A DNA stretch of 64,000 nucleotides from Paraburkholderia sp. HP33-1 (GCF_021390595.1 NZ_JAJEJR010000004.1:124001-188000), one strand, 5' to 3'. Shown: positions 8,340 through 17,863, counted from the stretch's first letter. Notes: generated from the sequence alone by a model not told the origin. Made by a program: numbers and translations.

Positions 8340-9479
8340 ATCTGTCTCTGTTGCGTAATTAAAAGTGTCAACTCGCGTCGGCGCTTCGGACATGCAACTA
8401 ACCGTCATGCGCCGCAACCGCCTTCCACGGCTTCGCCACAAACCGTTCGGAAAGAGGGAGGCCAGACTGCTACCCCGCCGACGGCACCGAAACGCGACGA
8501 CTAGCCTCTCGCCAGACCCTACTCATCACTGCCTAGTCGCAGATACCCCGATCCTGGATCGCGAGGCGGTCCTGCCGTCGCATCGAGGGCGTCGTCGAAC
8601 GGATCGGGAGAAGCCCATAGCAGAAATGTGAACGACACCAGACGCAGCGGAATGGCGCTTCGATCACGCTGCTGCTGATAATGAACGGACTCCGCCGGCG
8701 GCATTGCGGACAGCGCGTGCGCAGTCTTTGCCGATGGGCCGCACACCAATCTTCCTCCGCAAGCTGATGCAGCACACTGATTCGCGACGTCGTCACAGCG
8801 AAAAGCCCGTGGATCGCGATTAACGACGTCATCCAGCCGCCGGGCTGGCTGCCGAACGGTGGAGGCGAAACGACGGCAGAACTGCGCCGCATGCGCAAAA
8901 AAGTCAGCGCGTGCGATGTCGTCAACGGCTAATGGCGCAGTGCAAAGTGAAAGGCGCAGGGTGCAGACACGCGCCTTGCTGCGTTTTCCGGCTTTATTCC
9001 GGCGTCGGAGACCACCGGGACTAATTGACCGATGTTTTGATTGCCGTTGGTTCTGCCCTGCATTTGGCAAGCACCCCTCTGCCACCGAAGGGTACGAAGG
9101 CCTCAAGTATGCCGGCGACGAACGCGATGCCGTGCTTCTCGCGCATATCGTCCGGGTTCTAGCCGACTAATTCGTTGAAGCGGGATCAGATCCCGAAACC
9201 GCAATACAGGAGGCGTCACTGTTCCGGACTCGTCGCGTTGCTCGACATTACGCCAGGAATGTCGTGTTGCGACTCCTGACCCAAGTGAGCGGATCCTCTA
9301 CGGCTGCCTGCTCGAAATCAACCATCGCGCGCCCCGCGGACAGAACTGCGCGCTGTTTGCCCGACTGCTTACCGAGAGTGGATGGAACAGCTTGGGCTCT
9401 ACGTCGGCAATTGTGCAGATTGCTGACTGCGCGCGGCATCGTGCAGACGACGGTCAAGACGTGGAATGGTTAATGACCA
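8340..9479. other. Gene-free region
   Basis: Just over 1.1 kb between the small secreted protein and the P450 gene. Antisense and sense frames of 60-195 codons overlap one another without ribosome binding sites or motifs. It marks the junction between the mobile-element debris on the left and the dense catabolic genes on the right. Confidence 0.5.
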
Positions 9480-10709
9480 TCACTCGCCGGCTCGATGGAC
9501 AGCGGAGTTCCACACCAGCGGCACTCGTGTCACACAGTTCACCATTCCTCCCTCAAAGCTGATCTGCCCAGCAGGATCGAGCGCAAAATCGGGAATGCGC
9601 TGGAACCACTCTTCAAGGAAAATGCGAATCTCGTTGCGTGCCAGGAGCGCCCCAGCGCAGCGATGTGGACCGTTGCCGAAGGCTGCATGTTGCGACGCAT
9701 TAGGGCGCGCAAAGTCGGCATGCATCGGACACTGAAACTTGCGCTCGTCCATGCCGTGTAGCAGCGGACGGACGTACACCCGGTCGCCAGCTTTGAAACG
9801 AACGCCCTTGTATTCAAAGTCGCGCGTCATCACGCGGCCTGTGCTGGATGGCGCAAACATGCGCAGCAATTCCTCCACCGCGTTGCCAACGAGTTCCGGG
9901 TGTTCTGCCAGCTGACGACGATGTTCAGGATTGCGAGCGAGATAGAGCACGGCAAAGCCCATGGTGGATGCAACCGTGTCGAGTCCACCGAAGATGACAT
10001 TGACCATCATGCCGCGGATTTCTTGTTCTGTGAGGCGTCTACCGAATACAGTTCCGTTCACTATCGCACTGATCAGGTCCGTACCAGGTTCCTTCTGGCG
10101 CTCGCGAATAATACTCTCGAGGTAGCCGAACAGCATCCGTTGTGACCATTCGCGACGCTCGGGGTCGTTGGCGCGAACGCTCGCCTCGGTCCATGCTAGC
10201 AGATCGTCCAGATCGCCGAGCGGGAGGTTCACGAGCCGCATGAAGATGGTTATCGGAAACTTCAATGCGAAGTCGGCCATGAATTCACACTGGCCTTTAT
10301 CCCGGAAGCTTTCGATCAGGGATACCGCCAGGTCGCGGATCTCGCCTTCCATGTCGCGTATGACTCTCGGCGCGAAGAAGCGATTGATCAGTGCGCGATA
10401 GTCGGCGTGCTCGGGAGGATCGGCCGAGAGAGGCAAGATCTGCATTGTCGTGCTCGCGGGCAGAGTGATCTCGCGCATGGAAAATGGATCGTGATTCCGC
10501 TGCGCGAATTCAATATCTTCTGCTCGCGTGAGGATCCAGTGACCGCCGTTATGCGGTGTCCACACAATGTCCGGACCATCGTGCAGACGCTTCCACGCGC
10601 CGACGATGTCAGCTTCGCCGCCGGGAGGTCTGCTGAAATCCCACGCAACAACGAGTTCGTGAGGGACATGGTCGGGAACTGGAACGAGAGGGACTGCAAT
10701 ATGAGACAT
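9480..10709 (-). CDS. Cytochrome P450, CYP101 (P450cam)-like
   Basis: Soluble bacterial P450 that should hydroxylate an alicyclic substrate using electrons from the adjacent ferredoxin. At 409 residues it aligns with P450cam along its whole length (VPDHVPHELVVAWDF, NGGHWILTR, RIPDF, VPLVW). The I-helix has GGLDTV with Thr245, the K-helix ExxR is E280-R283 and the haem loop is FGNGPHRCAG with Cys351. Residue Met89 sits where P450cam has Tyr96, the camphor hydrogen-bond donor, so the substrate is probably not camphor. CYP101 relatives oxidise camphor, norisoprenoids and phenylcyclohexane. It is the last gene of a four-gene operon, and GGAGA precedes the ATG. No ferredoxin reductase gene is in the window. 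Confidence 0.93.
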   Translation of the reverse strand: MSHIAVPLVPVPDHVPHELVVAWDFSRPPGGEADIVGAWKRLHDGPDIVWTPHNGGHWILTRAEDIEFAQRNHDPFSMREITLPASTTMQILPLSADPPEHADYRALINRFFAPRVIRDMEGEIRDLAVSLIESFRDKGQCEFMADFALKFPITIFMRLVNLPLGDLDDLLAWTEASVRANDPERREWSQRMLFGYLESIIRERQKEPGTDLISAIVNGTVFGRRLTEQEIRGMMVNVIFGGLDTVASTMGFAVLYLARNPEHRRQLAEHPELVGNAVEELLRMFAPSSTGRVMTRDFEYKGVRFKAGDRVYVRPLLHGMDERKFQCPMHADFARPNASQHAAFGNGPHRCAGALLARNEIRIFLEEWFQRIPDFALDPAGQISFEGGMVNCVTRVPLVWNSAVHRAGE

Positions 10710-10748
10710 GTGTGTTCTCCGCGATCAGGTTTTCGCCGTCGGTTTCGG

Positions 10749-11069
10749 TCAGGTTTGGGAAACAGGTAGCCTGACGACTAACCCATCCAGTTCATTGGTC
10801 AATCGAATCTGGCAGCCGAGTCGGCTGTTGTTGCTTGCATCGATGGCGCCGCTCAGCATGTCGAGCTCGGCGTGTTGAGCGGGCGGAATCTTTGCGGCCC
10901 ATCTATCATCGACGTAGCAATGGCACGTCGCGCAATTGCAGTAGCCCCCGCAGTCTGCGAGGATCCCGGGCACCGAGTTGTCGATTGCGGCTTGCATTAA
11001 CGACTGTCCCGCAATGGCATCGACGGTATGCTCTGTGTTGTCGTGCTCGATAAAGGTAATCTTTGGCAT
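10749..11069 (-). CDS. [2Fe-2S] ferredoxin, putidaredoxin type
   Basis: A 106-residue electron carrier for the neighbouring P450. Cluster ligands are Cys40, Cys46, Cys49 and Cys86, with the C-x5-C-x2-C spacing of putidaredoxin and adrenodoxin. The segment ADCGGYCNCATCHCYVD carries two additional Cys (44 and 51) that are not ligands in the family pattern. The C-terminal ELDGLVVRLP also matches putidaredoxin. It lies 39 bases upstream of the P450 in the same orientation, so the two are co-transcribed, and AGGAT precedes the ATG. The required flavoprotein reductase must be encoded elsewhere. Confidence 0.92.
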   Translation of the reverse strand: MPKITFIEHDNTEHTVDAIAGQSLMQAAIDNSVPGILADCGGYCNCATCHCYVDDRWAAKIPPAQHAELDMLSGAIDASNNSRLGCQIRLTNELDGLVVRLPVSQT

Positions 11070-11119
11070 TTCAGTATCCTAAGGTTCTACAGTGGGGCGA
11101 ACATCGTAGTGGAATCCGC

Positions 11120-11926
11120 CTAGCCGACCGTGAAACCGCCGTCTGCAGCGATGATCTGACCGGTAACGTAGCTTGCGGCAGGGCTTGCGAGAAAGAACAC
11201 GCTTCGGGCAACCTCGATCGGGGCGGCCATTCGTCCCATCGGAATCCGGCCCGCACCTACGATGGGGCCGCGAATCCGGAAGGTCGAGCTGATGTTTTTG
11301 CCGCCCTCGCTGGACATGCCGCCCGGAAGGATCGAATTGACGCGGATTCCGTCGGCCGCGAACTCGCTGGCCAGTGAACGCGTGATGCTGTCCACACCGG
11401 CCTTCGCAGCGTCGTAATGGGCGTTGACGCCCCATAGCGTGGGTCGAAGCGAGCCAACGGACGAAATGTTTACGATCGAGCCACCGCCGCCCTTCGTCTT
11501 CATGCGCGTGATGGCCTCGCGGCAACACAGGAACGTGCCTCGCAGCGTGACGTCCTGCATTCGGTCCCATTGCTCGACGGTCATTTCAAAGAATTCGGCC
11601 TTCGAACGGTGCGCGGCGTTGTTGATGAGAATATCTACGCCGCCGAACCTTGCATCGACGCTTGCGAATAGGGCTTTGACGGATGCTTCATCTGCCACGT
11701 CGACTTTGCATGGCATCGAAATGCCGCCGCCGGATTCGATATTCGCCGCTGTTGCGGACGCGGCGTCTGCGTTCAGGTCGGCGATCACGACATTGGCGCC
11801 GGCTCCGGCAAGCAACCCCGCGATCTCGCAGCCGAGACCTTGCGCAGAGCCGGTAACAACGGCGGTCTTGCCAGTGAGATTGAAAATCTGCGCGAGGCGC
11901 GCGCCGATCTGGGTTTCGTTAAACAT
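11120..11926 (-). CDS. Short-chain dehydrogenase/reductase (SDR)
   Basis: Classical SDR of 268 residues that probably oxidises the alcohol made by the P450, or reduces a ketone. It has the cofactor loop [13 protein letters not shown] after the second strand (an acidic residue favouring NAD(H)), INNAA, ISSVGS and the catalytic YDAAK. It resembles the SDR at 29987-30772 (shared [16 protein letters not shown] and [12 protein letters not shown] patterns), suggesting duplication within the cluster. GGAG lies before the ATG. It is gene two of the P450 operon, 50 bases before the ferredoxin. Confidence 0.9.
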   Translation of the reverse strand: MFNETQIGARLAQIFNLTGKTAVVTGSAQGLGCEIAGLLAGAGANVVIADLNADAASATAANIESGGGISMPCKVDVADEASVKALFASVDARFGGVDILINNAAHRSKAEFFEMTVEQWDRMQDVTLRGTFLCCREAITRMKTKGGGGSIVNISSVGSLRPTLWGVNAHYDAAKAGVDSITRSLASEFAADGIRVNSILPGGMSSEGGKNISSTFRIRGPIVGAGRIPMGRMAAPIEVARSVFFLASPAASYVTGQIIAADGGFTVG

Positions 11927-11957
11927 GGAATGCTCCGTTTCGAGGGATCGAGAAAGG

Positions 11958-12761
11958 TCAGCTAATCAGAAATCCCCCATCGAGGGTGATTGACTGGCCC
12001 GTCATATAGCGGCCTGATGGCCCTGCGAGGTAAAGCACCGCGGCGGCGATATCGGCGGGGTCACCCCATCCGAGCGGCAGGCGCCGCTCCGCATCCGTCC
12101 CGGGTCCCGTGAGTTTCCCTGTCTTCAGGCGAGCCTGCATGTCCGGATGAAACTGAACCTTGCCGGGCACCGCCCCAGGAAGAACGCAGTTGACGAGGAT
12201 CTGGTCGCGGGCATAGTCGAGCGCCGCGGATCGCACTAACCCTGCTACGCCGGCTCGCGCGGCGCCATAGGCGCCATTGCCATTGAGTACGGCATGCGAG
12301 GCTCCCATGGTGGTTACGTTCACGATGCGCCCGCCCCGGCCTGCGGCGAGCATGTGCTTGATCGCCTCTCGCATGCAAAAGAACACAGACTTCAGGTCGA
12401 TCGCCATGACTTCGTCCCAGGCCGCTTCGGAGAACTCCGTAAGCGGCCCGTTATTGGTCATCGCCGCGCAGTTGACCACGATGTCCGGGCTGCCCCAGGC
12501 CGCCGTGACCTGCTCGAACAATGCAATCACGGAGGCTTCGCGTTCCACGTCTACCTCTATCGCGATTGCCTCACCGCCCGCCGAAAGGATCTTGTCGACG
12601 ATCGGTTTCGAATGCGCCGCGCTGTGATCCGCAAATACGACCCGTGCGCCGGCCTCGGCCAGCACGGGTGCGATATCGACGCTGGAATTGCCTCCCTTGT
12701 CGGTAATGACAGCGATCTTTCCGCTGATGCCGAATAGCCGTTCAAGCACGGTCGTGGTCAT
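11958..12761 (-). CDS. SDR-fold protein with altered active site
   Basis: First gene of the P450 operon, 267 residues with an SDR fold throughout ([41 protein letters not shown]). Key positions deviate. The glycine-rich cofactor loop is TDKGGNSS instead of TGxxxGxG. The catalytic Lys is Arg169 in Y165-GAA-R169, the usual catalytic Ser is Thr, and NNAG is NCAA. Either it works with unusual chemistry or it is a non-catalytic partner, perhaps of the SDR directly downstream (31 bases away). AGGAGA gives a strong ribosome binding site. The frame is intact with no sign of decay. Confidence 0.82.
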   Translation of the reverse strand: MTTTVLERLFGISGKIAVITDKGGNSSVDIAPVLAEAGARVVFADHSAAHSKPIVDKILSAGGEAIAIEVDVEREASVIALFEQVTAAWGSPDIVVNCAAMTNNGPLTEFSEAAWDEVMAIDLKSVFFCMREAIKHMLAAGRGGRIVNVTTMGASHAVLNGNGAYGAARAGVAGLVRSAALDYARDQILVNCVLPGAVPGKVQFHPDMQARLKTGKLTGPGTDAERRLPLGWGDPADIAAAVLYLAGPSGRYMTGQSITLDGGFLIS

Positions 12762-13105
12762 CGAGTTGTCTCCTGTGAGGCTGTCACTAGGTATTTGTTA
12801 AGAATTCTAGCGAAAACATCCGACGAGAAATGGTTACCGTAGGGAACAATCAGAGTGAGCTAATTTCACTAATTCAGCGTCTCATGTGCGGCAGGAATGA
12901 AGCCACGCGGCGCCATGTTAGTAGACACAGTTGAAACGCGACGCAAAAATGCGCACGACGTTCTAAAAACATAACAGTTGTGCCAGCCGGGATTTCCCTC
13001 GTTGCGGGCCTTTTGACCTGCCGCGCAACATGCGCGTGGAGAACGTCGGACAGGCAGATGATGGGCCGGCGCAAACGCACATGCAACTCACAGGAGCGCA
13101 TCAAG
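12762..13105. promoter_or_regulatory. Divergent promoter region, P450 operon / kinase operon
   Basis: This is 344 bases between two divergent operons. It holds the dyad AGTGA-N7-TCACT at 12854-12870, which also fits the LysR box T-N11-A. The same dyad lies just before the LysR gene at 22624-23604. The region is clearly more AT-rich around 12785-12870 than the flanking genes. I could not fix -35/-10 elements with confidence. Confidence 0.5.
12854..12870. promoter_or_regulatory. Candidate LysR-type operator AGTGA-N7-TCACT
   Basis: A 5-base perfect dyad with a 7-base spacer (GCTAATT). Its T and A are 11 bases apart, as in the LysR T-N11-A box. The right half extends to TCACTAA, the reverse complement of TTAGTGA in the matching site at 23611-23617. 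Confidence 0.45.
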
Positions 13106-14248
13106 ATGAGTGTTGCGACAAATAGCCCCGACCTGATGTATTCACACGGACGACTGCAAGATACTGACCGACTTCCACTGCAGGTTGAGGAAGTTACATC
13201 CTCGTGGCTGACCTCGGCGCTCGCGCGGAGCCATGAGGGCGTGGTGGTCGAATCACTGGCCATAGACGACGTGATGTACGGCACGGCTACCAAAGTCAGG
13301 GTGCGTCCCGCCTATAACGCACGAGGGCGCGAGCTTGGCTTGCCGGAGTCTCTGATCGTCAAGGGTGGATTTGTTCCTGAATATCGGAATCTGAACGCCT
13401 ACATTTACGAATACGAGGCGAAGTTCTTCAGCGAAGTCCATCCGCGCTTGTATGCGAATGTGCCTGCCTGCTTCCATGCTGAGACGGATGGTCAAAGCGG
13501 GCAGTCGATTGTGATCCTCGAGGATCTGTGTTCTCGGGAAGTGGAGTTCTGTCGCGTGCAAAGGCCGCTGACGTTCGCGCAGGCGGCGGCAAATCTGGAT
13601 GCGCAAGCGCGGTGGCATGCACAGTTCTGGCAATCGTCTGCGCTCGAGAACGATGGCGAATTGGGCTGGCTCGCGGCGCAGGACCCGCTCCCCGATGGCG
13701 AGACCGGTACCTATCACTGGGGCCAGTTGAAACCCGATGTGTTCGCCAGCTATACGCAGTTACCGCGCGGGGCTGCCGTGCCGAAGCGGTTTCACGATCG
13801 TGACTGGATGGAGCGGGCGCTCCTCAATCTACGCGCTTTCGACCGGATCGGGCCGATGACGTTTCTCCACGGCGATGTACACCTCGGAAACCTGTATTTC
13901 GACCGCGACGGCACGCCTGGTTTTCTCGACTGGCAATCGTATCGACGGGGACCTTGGGCCCATGACGTCACGTACTTCCTGATATCGGCACTGGATATCG
14001 CGGATCGGCCGAGATGGGAGCGTGCGTTGCTCGAATACTATCTCGAGCGGCTTGCATTTTACGGCGTCAGCAACCCGCCCTCATTCGAAAGCGCGCTAGA
14101 TGCCTACCGGCGCCACATAGTCTATGGGCTGTTCTTCTGGCTAGTGAATCCCGTGGAATGGCAGGCGGAAGTCAACAATTGTGCGGTAGCGCCAAGGTTC
14201 GCGATGGCCGCGCTTGATCATGACATTCATGAACTCATGGGGCAATAA
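13106..14248 (+). CDS. Aminoglycoside phosphotransferase (APH)-like small-molecule kinase
   Basis: A 380-residue kinase-fold protein of the APH/ecdysteroid-kinase superfamily. The catalytic loop is HGDVHLGN (His255, Asp257, Asn262) and the metal-binding Asp275 lies in FLDWQSYRRGPWAHDVTYFL. I take the ATG at 13106 (MSVATNSPDL, AGGAGCGC upstream) rather than the 42-codon extension. Characterised relatives in catabolism (LvaA, ACAD10/11 kinase domains) phosphorylate hydroxyacyl-CoAs so that phosphate can be eliminated. An antibiotic-resistance role is unlikely beside an AveC-like protein and an enoyl-CoA hydratase. A hydroxylated intermediate of this pathway is the likely substrate, by inference from context. 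Confidence 0.82.
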   Translation: MSVATNSPDLMYSHGRLQDTDRLPLQVEEVTSSWLTSALARSHEGVVVESLAIDDVMYGTATKVRVRPAYNARGRELGLPESLIVKGGFVPEYRNLNAYIYEYEAKFFSEVHPRLYANVPACFHAETDGQSGQSIVILEDLCSREVEFCRVQRPLTFAQAAANLDAQARWHAQFWQSSALENDGELGWLAAQDPLPDGETGTYHWGQLKPDVFASYTQLPRGAAVPKRFHDRDWMERALLNLRAFDRIGPMTFLHGDVHLGNLYFDRDGTPGFLDWQSYRRGPWAHDVTYFLISALDIADRPRWERALLEYYLERLAFYGVSNPPSFESALDAYRRHIVYGLFFWLVNPVEWQAEVNNCAVAPRFAMAALDHDIHELMGQ

Positions 14249-14396
14249 CTTGTCAGGCGCTGAGCAACCCGGCTGGATATGCTGCTGCCGATGTCGCATC
14301 GAGTGTGGCGCTTGACGTAGCCACCTTCGCGGAGTACATTTTTCCGATCATCATTCGAAAATATGAATGACGCAAAAACTAGCGAGGAGGCGAAGC

Positions 14397-15347
14397 ATGT
14401 CCGAAATGGTTGCACGGCGCACCACGACATGGCACAGAGTGTATGCGTGGGCAGGGCTCGGTGCGCTTTTCGTGTTAGCACAAATCCGCGCCTACGTGGC
14501 ATGGATTCGTTCAGACGACTTCCGACCCGTCGATTTGGGCGGGGATCCGATTCCGGAGTCCGTGAAGGCGACCATCGACCACTACCAGTGGGTCAGCGTG
14601 CTCCTCTTGCTTCCAGTAGCGACATGGTATGTCTACGGAATCGTCAAAAGTCGCCGCATCGACGCGGTGCGTTTGATGATGATCGGCTGGCTCTCGGCAT
14701 ACTGGCTGGATCCATGGCTGGACTTTCTTCGCCCGATGTTCACGTATAACGCCTACGCGCTTAACTTCGGCTGCTGGTGTCGTTTCATTCCATTCTGGCA
14801 ATCATCGCATGCCCGCATCGCCGAGCCCATCCTCATCGATGCGCCGAGCTATTTCTATACCTTTACGGGCACGGCCGTGGTGGCGCTATGGGCGATGCGT
14901 GGGGTCCGCAGGCGTTGGCCTCGCGCGGGCCACGTACGACTCGCACTCGCGGGTTTCGCCGCCATCTGGATGACAATGGGCTTGCTCGACATCGCCGCCA
15001 GCCGCTTCATGGGATTCGACGCGTGGCCGGGTGCGTTCCAGAGTGTTTCTTTTTGGGGTGGTCACTACTACCAGTTCCCGGTCTATGAGTTCCTGTTGTT
15101 TCCGTCTGCTTTCGTGGCGTCGGCTTTCCTTCTTCTGAGCGTCGACAAAGACGGATTCACGGCCATCGAGCGAGGTGTCGATCGTGTCGAGTGCCATTTA
15201 GCGGTTCGCACGGCGCTTCGGGTGCTGGCTTTCATCGCGTTTTGCAACGTACTGAATCTGGCCTACACGACCTCGATGGGTGTGCACGCGCTGTTTGCCG
15301 ATCCGTGGCCAACAGATATGCCGAGCTGGCTCGCGAACATCCGCTAG
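14397..15347 (+). CDS. AveC-like multi-pass membrane protein
   Basis: A 316-residue integral membrane protein with about seven hydrophobic spans, for example AGLGALFVLAQIRAYVAWI, VSVLLLLPVATWYVYGIV, LALAGFAAIWMTMGLLDI, LLFPSAFVASAFLLL and VLAFIAFCNVLNLAYTTS. Between spans it has SAYWLDPWLDFLRPMFTYNA, a pattern I associate with AveC, the Streptomyces spirocyclase/dehydratase of avermectin synthesis. Such homologues are mainly actinobacterial. The ATG at 14397 is preceded by AGGAGG at ideal spacing, so I prefer it to the one 30 bases upstream. It lies between the kinase and the enoyl-CoA hydratase in one operon. An enzymatic role on a hydrophobic substrate at the membrane is plausible but untested. 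Confidence 0.68.
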   Translation: MSEMVARRTTTWHRVYAWAGLGALFVLAQIRAYVAWIRSDDFRPVDLGGDPIPESVKATIDHYQWVSVLLLLPVATWYVYGIVKSRRIDAVRLMMIGWLSAYWLDPWLDFLRPMFTYNAYALNFGCWCRFIPFWQSSHARIAEPILIDAPSYFYTFTGTAVVALWAMRGVRRRWPRAGHVRLALAGFAAIWMTMGLLDIAASRFMGFDAWPGAFQSVSFWGGHYYQFPVYEFLLFPSAFVASAFLLLSVDKDGFTAIERGVDRVECHLAVRTALRVLAFIAFCNVLNLAYTTSMGVHALFADPWPTDMPSWLANIR

Positions 15348-15388
15348 CCGTACATAGTCTGCATGTCAAATGTCTCAGCGGAGAACGG

Positions 15389-16264
15389 ATGACGCAATGC
15401 ACGCCACAGCGCTTCGCCGACGTCGAGTATCGTGTAGAAGACGAAGTCGCTATCGTCACGATGAGCTATGCGCCGGTCAACGGTCTAGGGCTGGGCGTCC
15501 GTCGCGGACTTGTCGCCGCGTTCGAAGCCGCCCGGCGCGATGCGCGGGTTCGCGCGATCGTACTCAATGGCAGTGGACGCGGCTTTTCCGCGGGAGGCGA
15601 CATTCGCGAATTCGGCACGTCTGCAGCGGCAGCCGCGCCAGCGTTGTCACTGCACGTTCATCCGGTGATCGAGGCGAGCGACAAGCCGGTTGTCGCCGCA
15701 ATCCACGGATTTGCGATTGGTGGAGGTCTGGAAACCGCGTTGGTGTGCCACTACCGTCTGGTCGCGGACAGTGCGCAGATCGGTCTGCCCGAATGCAAGC
15801 TCGGCGTGATTCCTTTGTCCGGCACGCAGCGCTTACCGCGTGTGCTGGGCCTTGCAAAATCGATCGAATTCATTCTTGGTGCGCAGATCCTGCGTGCAAG
15901 CGCGTTCCGGGGTACCGCGTTATTTGACCGGATCGTCGAAGGCGATGAGCAGCACATATTGCGCCTTGCGATAGAGCTGGCGCGAGAGAAGATAGGTAGC
16001 GCGTCGTTGCCGTTGATTCGCCGGTGGCCATTGCCCGATCGCGATCCGGTTTCCGTTCTCGCTGAGGCGCGCTCGCGCCTCACATGTAGCGAAGCAATAG
16101 AAAGCGAGTGTCTGAATGCCATCGCTGCCGCGGCCGAGTCGGCCGATTTCGATGCCGGCATGGCCGCAGCCCGTGCGATTTACGATCGCCTCGTTTCGTC
16201 TGACGAGGTGTCAACGCAGCGAGACCGGTTTTTCAAGTCGCGCCAGAAGGGCTCCGCGGCATGA
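15389..16264 (+). CDS. Enoyl-CoA hydratase, FadB/FadJ N-terminal-domain type
   Basis: Crotonase-fold enzyme of 291 residues expected to hydrate 2-enoyl-CoA. Both catalytic glutamates are visible: Glu115 in GGGLETAL and Glu135 in GLPECKLGVIP, 20 residues apart as in enoyl-CoA hydratase. The oxyanion loop is FSAGGDIREF. The C-terminal 90 residues (RRWPLPDRDPVSVLAEARSR and after) resemble the linker that follows this domain in bifunctional FadB/FadJ, yet the dehydrogenase half is absent. The ATG at 15389 with GGAG upstream is preferred over a 66-codon extension that overlaps the AveC-like gene. It converges on the acyl-CoA ligase, with 18 bases between stops. Confidence 0.85.
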   Translation: MTQCTPQRFADVEYRVEDEVAIVTMSYAPVNGLGLGVRRGLVAAFEAARRDARVRAIVLNGSGRGFSAGGDIREFGTSAAAAAPALSLHVHPVIEASDKPVVAAIHGFAIGGGLETALVCHYRLVADSAQIGLPECKLGVIPLSGTQRLPRVLGLAKSIEFILGAQILRASAFRGTALFDRIVEGDEQHILRLAIELAREKIGSASLPLIRRWPLPDRDPVSVLAEARSRLTCSEAIESECLNAIAAAAESADFDAGMAAARAIYDRLVSSDEVSTQRDRFFKSRQKGSAA

Positions 16265-16282
16265 GTATCGGCTGACCCGGGG

Positions 16283-17863
16283 TTACACCAAGAGTTGCTT
16301 GCGCAGGTCGCCTTTTCGCACCTTTCCCGAAGGCGTGCGCGGCAATTCTGAAACCACGCAAAGGTGCTCCGGCGTCTTTTGCTTCGCGACACCCGCGGCG
16401 GCAAAGTGTGTCTGCACTGCGCCCAGATCGAGCGATGTGTGTTCATGCAAGATGACGACCGCACAGACTCTTTCGCCATATCGCGCGTCTGGCTGCGCCA
16501 CAACAGCGACGTCGCGCACGGATGGGTGAGTGGCAAGCACTCGCTCCACTTCGAGTGATGAAATGTTTTCTCCTCCGCGAATGACGATGTCCTTCTTTCG
16601 GTCCGTGATGGTCAAGCAACCGTTTTCGTCCAGATGGCCGATATCGCCCGTCCTGAACCAGCCATCGTCAGTGAATGCGGCTACATTGAGTTCCGGGTCG
16701 GTGTAACCGACAAACAGCTCCGGTCCTTTGATCAGAATCTCGCCGTCGTGTCCAGCGGGGAGCTCGCTGTCCGACTCGTCGACAACGCGCACCTGCGAGC
16801 CGGGTTGAATGCTGCCGTCGGTGCAGGCCCGCATGTCAAAAGGCGAGTCGGCCCAGCCAACGCTCACTGTCGAATGCTCGGTCAGACCGTACGCGCGGGT
16901 TCCGGCGAATCCGGCGCGATCGGCCATGGCGACATGCTCAGGCGTGACGCCCGTGCCGCCCAAGCCGTAAGACACGAGCGACGCCAGGCTGCGTCCGTCG
17001 CGGCGGGCCGCTTCAAGGAGGCCCTGAAGATGGAACGGTGTGCCACCCGACAGCCGCACCCGATACTTCTCGACGAGTCGCGCGGCAAGCGAGGCGTCCC
17101 ATCGGTCCATGAACACCATCTCTGTGCCTGTAATGAATGGACGCAACAGGAAATTGAAGCCCGCAATATGGCCAGCAGGGAATGGCGTCAGATACGGTCC
17201 TGGCCCGTCGATGAACGGAATCTGCCACTCTGCGCCTACTGTGCGATGAGAGTGCTGCACTCCTTTGGGCGAAGCTGTCGTGCCTGACGTGTACAGCAGC
17301 AGGCAGATGTCTTCTGACGTTGGCGGGTCGTCAGCGCGCCGATCATGCGTGGTCGCCGCGAGTCGCTGCAGCGCGCTAAACGTGATGCCGTTCGGAGGCG
17401 CCCGATCCCCGACGACGATAACGCGCTCGAGCTCGGGCGTGTCGCCGAGCGCGGCGATGCGCTCCAGGTAGTCGGTGCCTGACCAGAAGTCGGGCACGCA
17501 AAGAAATCGGGCGCGCGATTGTCGAAGGATAAAGCCGACTTCCGCAGCACCGTAGATGTGGACGATCGGCACGAGCACCGCACCGATCTCGAGTGCAGCC
17601 AGATACAGAAGCGCAGTCTCGCGCTGTGTGGGAAGCTGTATCGCGATCGCATCGCCCCGACGCAGGCCGATGGCTCTCAGCGCCCGGCCTATCTCTTTCG
17701 CGTCGTGCAGCAGGGACCGGGTGGTGCAAGTATAGGCGCCGCCTTGGGTATGAAAATGGAGTGGCGTCGCGCCGTGCTTTTCGACGGCGTGCGCAATCAG
17801 GCCAGCGAGAGGCAGCTCGGTCGACCACGGCGTTGTTTTCGATTCGCGCATGTCGGGATTCAT
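16283..17863 (-). CDS. Acyl-CoA ligase (AMP-forming, ANL superfamily)
   Basis: A 526-residue ligase that activates a carboxylic acid to its CoA thioester with ATP. Motifs in order are the P-loop LLYTSGTTASPKGVQHSH, GLTEHS, the RTGDIG hinge Asp, TDRKKDIVIRGGENIS and the catalytic Lys in PRTPSGKVRKGDL near the C-terminus. Overall layout resembles cyclohexanecarboxylate- and medium-chain acyl-CoA ligases, but the substrate cannot be named. Its ATG overlaps the stop codon of the alpha/beta hydrolase (ATGA), so the two are translationally coupled: the hydrolase may release the acid that this ligase activates. Confidence 0.9.
   Translation of the reverse strand: MNPDMRESKTTPWSTELPLAGLIAHAVEKHGATPLHFHTQGGAYTCTTRSLLHDAKEIGRALRAIGLRRGDAIAIQLPTQRETALLYLAALEIGAVLVPIVHIYGAAEVGFILRQSRARFLCVPDFWSGTDYLERIAALGDTPELERVIVVGDRAPPNGITFSALQRLAATTHDRRADDPPTSEDICLLLYTSGTTASPKGVQHSHRTVGAEWQIPFIDGPGPYLTPFPAGHIAGFNFLLRPFITGTEMVFMDRWDASLAARLVEKYRVRLSGGTPFHLQGLLEAARRDGRSLASLVSYGLGGTGVTPEHVAMADRAGFAGTRAYGLTEHSTVSVGWADSPFDMRACTDGSIQPGSQVRVVDESDSELPAGHDGEILIKGPELFVGYTDPELNVAAFTDDGWFRTGDIGHLDENGCLTITDRKKDIVIRGGENISSLEVERVLATHPSVRDVAVVAQPDARYGERVCAVVILHEHTSLDLGAVQTHFAAAGVAKQKTPEHLCVVSELPRTPSGKVRKGDLRKQLLV

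Noticed and set aside
8519..9106. 195-codon minus-strand frame
   Set aside because: No ribosome binding site, no motif, and competing frames of equal quality on both strands.
13106..14248. Aminoglycoside resistance gene
   Set aside because: The kinase fold matches APH, but the operon context (AveC-like, enoyl-CoA hydratase) and similarity to catabolic kinases argue against antibiotic modification.
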